The position numbers and the translations under genes were made by a program. From NCBI GenBank assembly GCA_963741625.1, contig CAVUIT010000012.1:558001-622000 (forward strand): a stretch of 64,000 bases of DNA, written 5' to 3'. Under the pieces are notes generated by a model. That model was not told where the DNA came from and made no database searches. It saw nothing but the letters and a program-made list of their open reading frames with translations. Shown in pieces: positions 60,735 to 64,000 of the stretch (position 1 is the first letter of the stretch; every line of letters starts with the position of its first letter). The stretch comes from CAWBBA01 sp963741625 (GTDB lineage Bacteria > Desulfobacterota > Desulfomonilia > Desulfomonilales > Desulfomonilaceae).

Positions 60735-61744
60735 AAGAAGCCCTTCTGTACAACCGATTGGAAGACAGGGCCGTCAAATGCCATCTGTGCCGCCACGGAT
60801 GCAAAATCGATGAGGGCAAGAAGGGGATTTGCGGGGTTCGCCTGAATAACAACGGGACACTTTTCACCCTCGTTTACGACAAAGTGGTATCCACTAACGT
60901 GGACCCCATCGAAAAGAAGCCCCTGTTCCACTTTTTGCCCGGCAGCAAATCTTTCTCTATTGCCACTGTCGGCTGCAACTTTTTCTGCACGTTCTGCCAG
61001 AATTATTCGATTTCTCAGATGCCTCGGGACCGGGGACGTATAATAGGGGAGGCGTATTCCCCGTCCGAAATCGTTGCCCTGGCAGTTGCGAATGATTGCA
61101 GGAGTATTGCCTACACCTATACTGAGCCCACCATATACTATGAACTGGCGCGCGAGACGATGGTGGAAGCAAAAAAGGCCGGGGTCTTCAACGTATTTGT
61201 TACCAACGGTTACATGACTCGGGACATGCTCGACGACGCAAAAGGTCTTATTGACGCGGCCAACGTCGACCTAAAGGCTTTCAACGACCGGTTTTACTTA
61301 CATTATTGCAAAGCCCGCCGGGAAGGCGTGATTGACACGCTCCGGTACATGAAAGAACTGGGCATATGGTTGGAGGTGACAACCCTTCTTATCCCGACAC
61401 TGAACGATGATCCGACCGAGGTCCGGGAGTTGGCGCGGTTCATCCGTAATGATCTCGGGGCCGAGACTCCCTGGCATGTAAGCCGATATTATCCGCAGTA
61501 CAAGGAGCAGGGGTTGCCGCCCACAGATGTCGAGGCTCTGCGGCGGGTCAGGCAGGTTGGGCTTGATGAGGGACTGCATTACGTTTATACCGGTAACGTC
61601 CCTTGGGATCCTGGCGAAAAAACATACTGTCCCGGCTGCTCTCTACTCTTGATCGATCGAGAGGGGTATAAAATTCAAAAATATGCGCTCAAAGACGGGC
61701 TTTGTCCCAAGTGTGGCTATCGGTTGGAGGGTATTGAGCTTTAA
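60731..61744 (+). CDS. amrS: AmmeMemoRadiSam-type radical SAM enzyme
   Basis: 337 residues. An N-terminal Cys group (CHLCRHGCKIDEGKKGICG) precedes the radical SAM motif GCNFFCTFCQNYSIS (CxxxCxxC). Further blocks are DPIEKKPLFHFLPGS, YTYTEPTIYYELA, NGYMTRDML and a C-terminal zinc-like site (YCPGCS, LCPKCG). This is the AmmeMemoRadiSam system enzyme family (AmrS), related to pyruvate formate-lyase activases; its reaction is not established to my knowledge. The Memo and AMMECR1 partners are not in the window. It is translationally coupled to mpl by a 4-base overlap. Confidence 0.9.
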   Translation: MKEALLYNRLEDRAVKCHLCRHGCKIDEGKKGICGVRLNNNGTLFTLVYDKVVSTNVDPIEKKPLFHFLPGSKSFSIATVGCNFFCTFCQNYSISQMPRDRGRIIGEAYSPSEIVALAVANDCRSIAYTYTEPTIYYELARETMVEAKKAGVFNVFVTNGYMTRDMLDDAKGLIDAANVDLKAFNDRFYLHYCKARREGVIDTLRYMKELGIWLEVTTLLIPTLNDDPTEVRELARFIRNDLGAETPWHVSRYYPQYKEQGLPPTDVEALRRVRQVGLDEGLHYVYTGNVPWDPGEKTYCPGCSLLLIDREGYKIQKYALKDGLCPKCGYRLEGIEL

Positions 61745-61838
61745 GTTGGGTGCATCCGCGGATCAGCCCAGCCGACATTTATGCGGGTAGAGCAGGCAGA
61801 TCATTCTCGCCGTGCGGCGACATGAAAAGAGAGATTAC

Positions 61839-62516
61839 ATGGGAACAAGCAGAGATATTCTGATCGCTCCTTCCATACTTTCCGCGGACTTCACGCGGCT
61901 GGGAGAAGAGATTCGAGCAGTTCAGGAAGCCGGTGCCGACTGGATACACATAGACGTCATGGACGGCCATTTCGTGCCCAATATTACTATAGGACCCATG
62001 ATCGTCGAAGCGGTGAAAAGGGTTGCTGAAGTTCCTCTCGACGTTCACCTCATGATCTCGAATCCTGACTGCTACCTGGAAGATTTTCATGATTCCGGTG
62101 CGGACATTCTGACTGTTCACCCGGAAACCACATTTCATTTGCACCGCACTCTTACGAGAATTCGGGAATTGGGCATGAGAGCAGGCGTCGCTCTTAACCC
62201 TTCAACGGGTCTGGGCGCCATTGAATATGTTATGCCGGAACTGGACGTGGTTATGCTCATGACGGTGAACCCTGGCTTTGGGGGTCAGTCGTTCATCCCC
62301 ACCATGCTTCCCAAGGTCACGGCACTCAAACAGATGATTGATCGATCAGGATACGACGTTCTCATCGAGGTGGATGGCGGGGTGAGCCCTCAGACTGCAC
62401 CGGATTTGGCGCGGAATGGCGCGGACGTATTTGTGGCGGGAAGCGCTGTTTTTGGTCATCCCCCTTACGGCGAGGTTATCAAGAAACTGAAATCTTCTAG
62501 GCCGGCCGGCACGTAA
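61839..62516 (+). CDS. rpe: Ribulose-phosphate 3-epimerase
   Basis: 225 residues from the ATG at 61839 (AGAGATTAC before it; an upstream in-frame start at 61812 lacks support). TIM-barrel markers: LIAPSILSADFTRLGEE, IHIDVMDGHFVPNITIGP with metal ligands, DVHLMISNPD, VNPGFGGQSFI and IEVDGGVSPQTAPD. It interconverts ribulose-5-P and xylulose-5-P in the pentose phosphate pathway. It follows amrS by 94 bp and precedes the TPR gene by 33 bp. Confidence 0.95.
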   Translation: MGTSRDILIAPSILSADFTRLGEEIRAVQEAGADWIHIDVMDGHFVPNITIGPMIVEAVKRVAEVPLDVHLMISNPDCYLEDFHDSGADILTVHPETTFHLHRTLTRIRELGMRAGVALNPSTGLGAIEYVMPELDVVMLMTVNPGFGGQSFIPTMLPKVTALKQMIDRSGYDVLIEVDGGVSPQTAPDLARNGADVFVAGSAVFGHPPYGEVIKKLKSSRPAGT

Positions 62517-62549
62517 CATGCCTGGGCGGGCCACGAGGTAAGAGATATC

Positions 62550-64000
62550 ATGCAAAAAAATATACCTATTCGTGCGGTCTTAGCGATGCTTGCCGCAATG
62601 CTGATTCTCTCTGCGGGCCAGTCATTTTCGGCGACTGAAAAGCGGCACGAATCTGATCGTAAATCCATCGAGTTGCCGGACCTTGAGAGGGACCCCGGCC
62701 TGTTTTTTCTAATGGGCGAGCAGGCGGAAGCCCTCGGGCAAACGGAAGCCGTTCTCGAGTACTTTCGTAAAGCCCTGAAACTTGATCCCAGTTCGGCATA
62801 TCTCAACACCCGTATCGCCAACCTGTTGGCTCGGAACAGGAAAGTCGCTGAGGCGTTGCTGATGGCCCGAAATGCCACCTTGTTGGACCCGCAATACGAG
62901 GAGGCATACACCTTATTGGGTAAGATCTACACCATCACCGGAGATCGGACCAGGGCCATCGAAGCTTACAACAAGGCTCTGGAGCTAAAGCCGGACGAAC
63001 GGGACCTCTACGTTTTTATCGGGTCCCTCCAAGCCTCGCAGAAGCTCTTCGAGGACTCTGAGAAGACCTTCTCGAAGATGATCAAGCAGTTTCCCGACGA
63101 AAAGGAAGGATACTTTTATCTCGGCAAAGTCTACGCCGAGAACAAGCAATATGAAAAGGCAGTTGAAATTTTCAAGGCACTTGTCGATAGGGGAGCGGAC
63201 ACATCTGCTCAGGCCCATGTGGAGCTGGGAGGCATCTATTACTTGCAGAAAAATTACCCTGAAGCTGAAGAGCAATTCAGGGAGGCGGTGAAGGTGGATG
63301 CCTTCAATATCAACGCTCGGCTGAGCTTGGGCCAGGTATTGGCAAGTCAGAAGAAATACACCGAGTCGTACCAGGTATTTGAAGAGCTTTCCAAACTGGC
63401 GCCCTCCAATCTCGGCATCCAGATGAAGATGGCATTGATCCTTGCGGAGCAGAAACAGTTTGACAAAGCGAAAGAATTACTCGACCAGGTCCTTCAGACC
63501 CAGCCCGGATGGGACCAGGTTCGATTCCATCTAGGGAGGGTTCTCAGAGAACAGGGAAAATTGGACGAGGCCGAGAAGGAGTTTGTTCAGATTCGCAAAG
63601 GGCAGCCGACATTTCTCAATTCCAGGGTTATGTTGTCACTCATGTTCCTCAAGGTAAAGGATTTAGGTAAGGCCATCAGGTACATAGATGAGACAATCGA
63701 CCCGGATACAAAAGACACGGATTTTTTTCACATTAAGGGTTCTATTCTGGAGGAACTGAATCGGTACGATGAGGCATTGAATGTCTATGAGAAAGCGTTG
63801 GAGCTCGAACCGAAGAACGTGAAGATCCGCTACTCTCTGGGGAATGTTCTCGAGAAGAGCGGCCGGCGCACTCGTGCTATGGATGAAATGGAAAAAATAC
63901 TCGTTGAAAAGCCCGACGACGCGAGCGCTCTGAATTTCATCGGTTACACGTTGGCAGTGGCCGGCAAAGACCTGGCGCGCGCGGAGAGTCTGGTCCGCAA
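62550..64000 (+). CDS. TPR-repeat secreted/periplasmic protein, truncated by window
   Basis: At least 483 residues; the frame is open to the last base. A signal sequence (IRAVLAMLAAMLILSAGQSF) is followed by at least eleven tetratricopeptide repeats, for example AVLEYFRKALKLDPSSAYL, AIEAYNKALELKPDERDLYV and ALNVYEKALELEPKNVKIRY. TPR arrays mediate protein-protein contacts; exported ones often serve envelope assembly or secretion. ATG at 62550 has GGTAAGAG upstream. No other domain is visible in the window. Confidence 0.87.
   Translation, partial: MQKNIPIRAVLAMLAAMLILSAGQSFSATEKRHESDRKSIELPDLERDPGLFFLMGEQAEALGQTEAVLEYFRKALKLDPSSAYLNTRIANLLARNRKVAEALLMARNATLLDPQYEEAYTLLGKIYTITGDRTRAIEAYNKALELKPDERDLYVFIGSLQASQKLFEDSEKTFSKMIKQFPDEKEGYFYLGKVYAENKQYEKAVEIFKALVDRGADTSAQAHVELGGIYYLQKNYPEAEEQFREAVKVDAFNINARLSLGQVLASQKKYTESYQVFEELSKLAPSNLGIQMKMALILAEQKQFDKAKELLDQVLQTQPGWDQVRFHLGRVLREQGKLDEAEKEFVQIRKGQPTFLNSRVMLSLMFLKVKDLGKAIRYIDETIDPDTKDTDFFHIKGSILEELNRYDEALNVYEKALELEPKNVKIRYSLGNVLEKSGRRTRAMDEMEKILVEKPDDASALNFIGYTLAVAGKDLARAESLVR

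Noticed and set aside
1..64000. CRISPR arrays, insertion sequences, prophage or rRNA genes
   Set aside because: No regularly spaced repeats, transposase, integrase, phage structural gene or rRNA sequence was recognised anywhere in the window.

Overview
This 64 kb window is bacterial chromosome of medium-high G+C. The gene content suggests an anaerobic Desulfobacterota-type organism (Syntrophobacter/Desulfomonile-like): ferredoxin-linked 2-oxoacid oxidoreductase subunits, molybdenum hydroxylases, class II B12-dependent ribonucleotide reductase, many radical-SAM and Fe-S proteins, an in-frame UGA in a known (seleno)protein family, and a bacterial CDC48-type AAA ATPase. This placement is inference from gene families; there is no rRNA or tRNA gene here.

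Region by region. (1) 1-8.7 kb, plus strand: the tail of a Liv-type ABC transporter, then a compact catabolic operon: Fe-S, FAD and two-part molybdopterin subunits of a nicotinate-dehydrogenase-like hydroxylase, enamidase, 6-hydroxynicotinate reductase and a UPF0280 (ApbE-like) protein. This is the upper half of the anaerobic (Eubacterium barkeri type) nicotinate fermentation pathway. (2) 8.8-11.7 kb: YjbQ, RNase HI, ClC/CBS channel. (3) 12.1-14.6 kb: a decayed patch with a TSUP permease, a HAMP protein and a MerR regulator, all carrying frameshifts. (4) 15.1-25.4 kb: class III cyclase, small proteins, Lon protease, B12-binding radical SAM enzyme, SDR, a hydrophobic-repeat protein. (5) 26-34.6 kb: membrane glycosyltransferase, a split HATPase+GNAT gene, HNH nuclease, multicopper oxidase, a glutamate racemase homologue with an altered active site, DinB, a probable selenoprotein, tautomerase, SRAP. 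(6) 34.8-43.4 kb: RtcA, two MFS transporters, Nfu-like protein, lipoprotein, zinc-ribbon protein, NrdJ, and a tiny Cys-rich secreted ORF with an in-frame TGA. (7) 43.6-54.4 kb, minus strand: a frameshifted epimerase, then a transporter plus four-subunit 2-oxoacid:ferredoxin oxidoreductase operon whose alpha subunit carries the residues expected of oxalate oxidoreductase, a GntR regulator, a CDC48-like ATPase and ThiC. (8) 54.9-64 kb: XdhC, GT2, outer-membrane barrel, Mpl, an AmrS-like radical SAM enzyme, Rpe and a large TPR protein that runs off the end.

How they fit together. Two ferredoxin-coupled modules stand out. Oxalate oxidation (transporter plus oxidoreductase, with TPP supplied by ThiC) would make reduced ferredoxin; 6-hydroxynicotinate reductase would use it. 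XdhC (55.6 kb) is the type of factor that matures molybdenum hydroxylases such as the one at 1.2-5.1 kb. The characterised nicotinate dehydrogenase carries selenium, and an apparent selenocysteine gene elsewhere in the window fits active selenium metabolism.

Several genes are broken by single indels or stops while long conserved genes (lon, nrdJ, mpl, CDC48) are intact. This favours real local decay, although assembly indels cannot be excluded from sequence alone.
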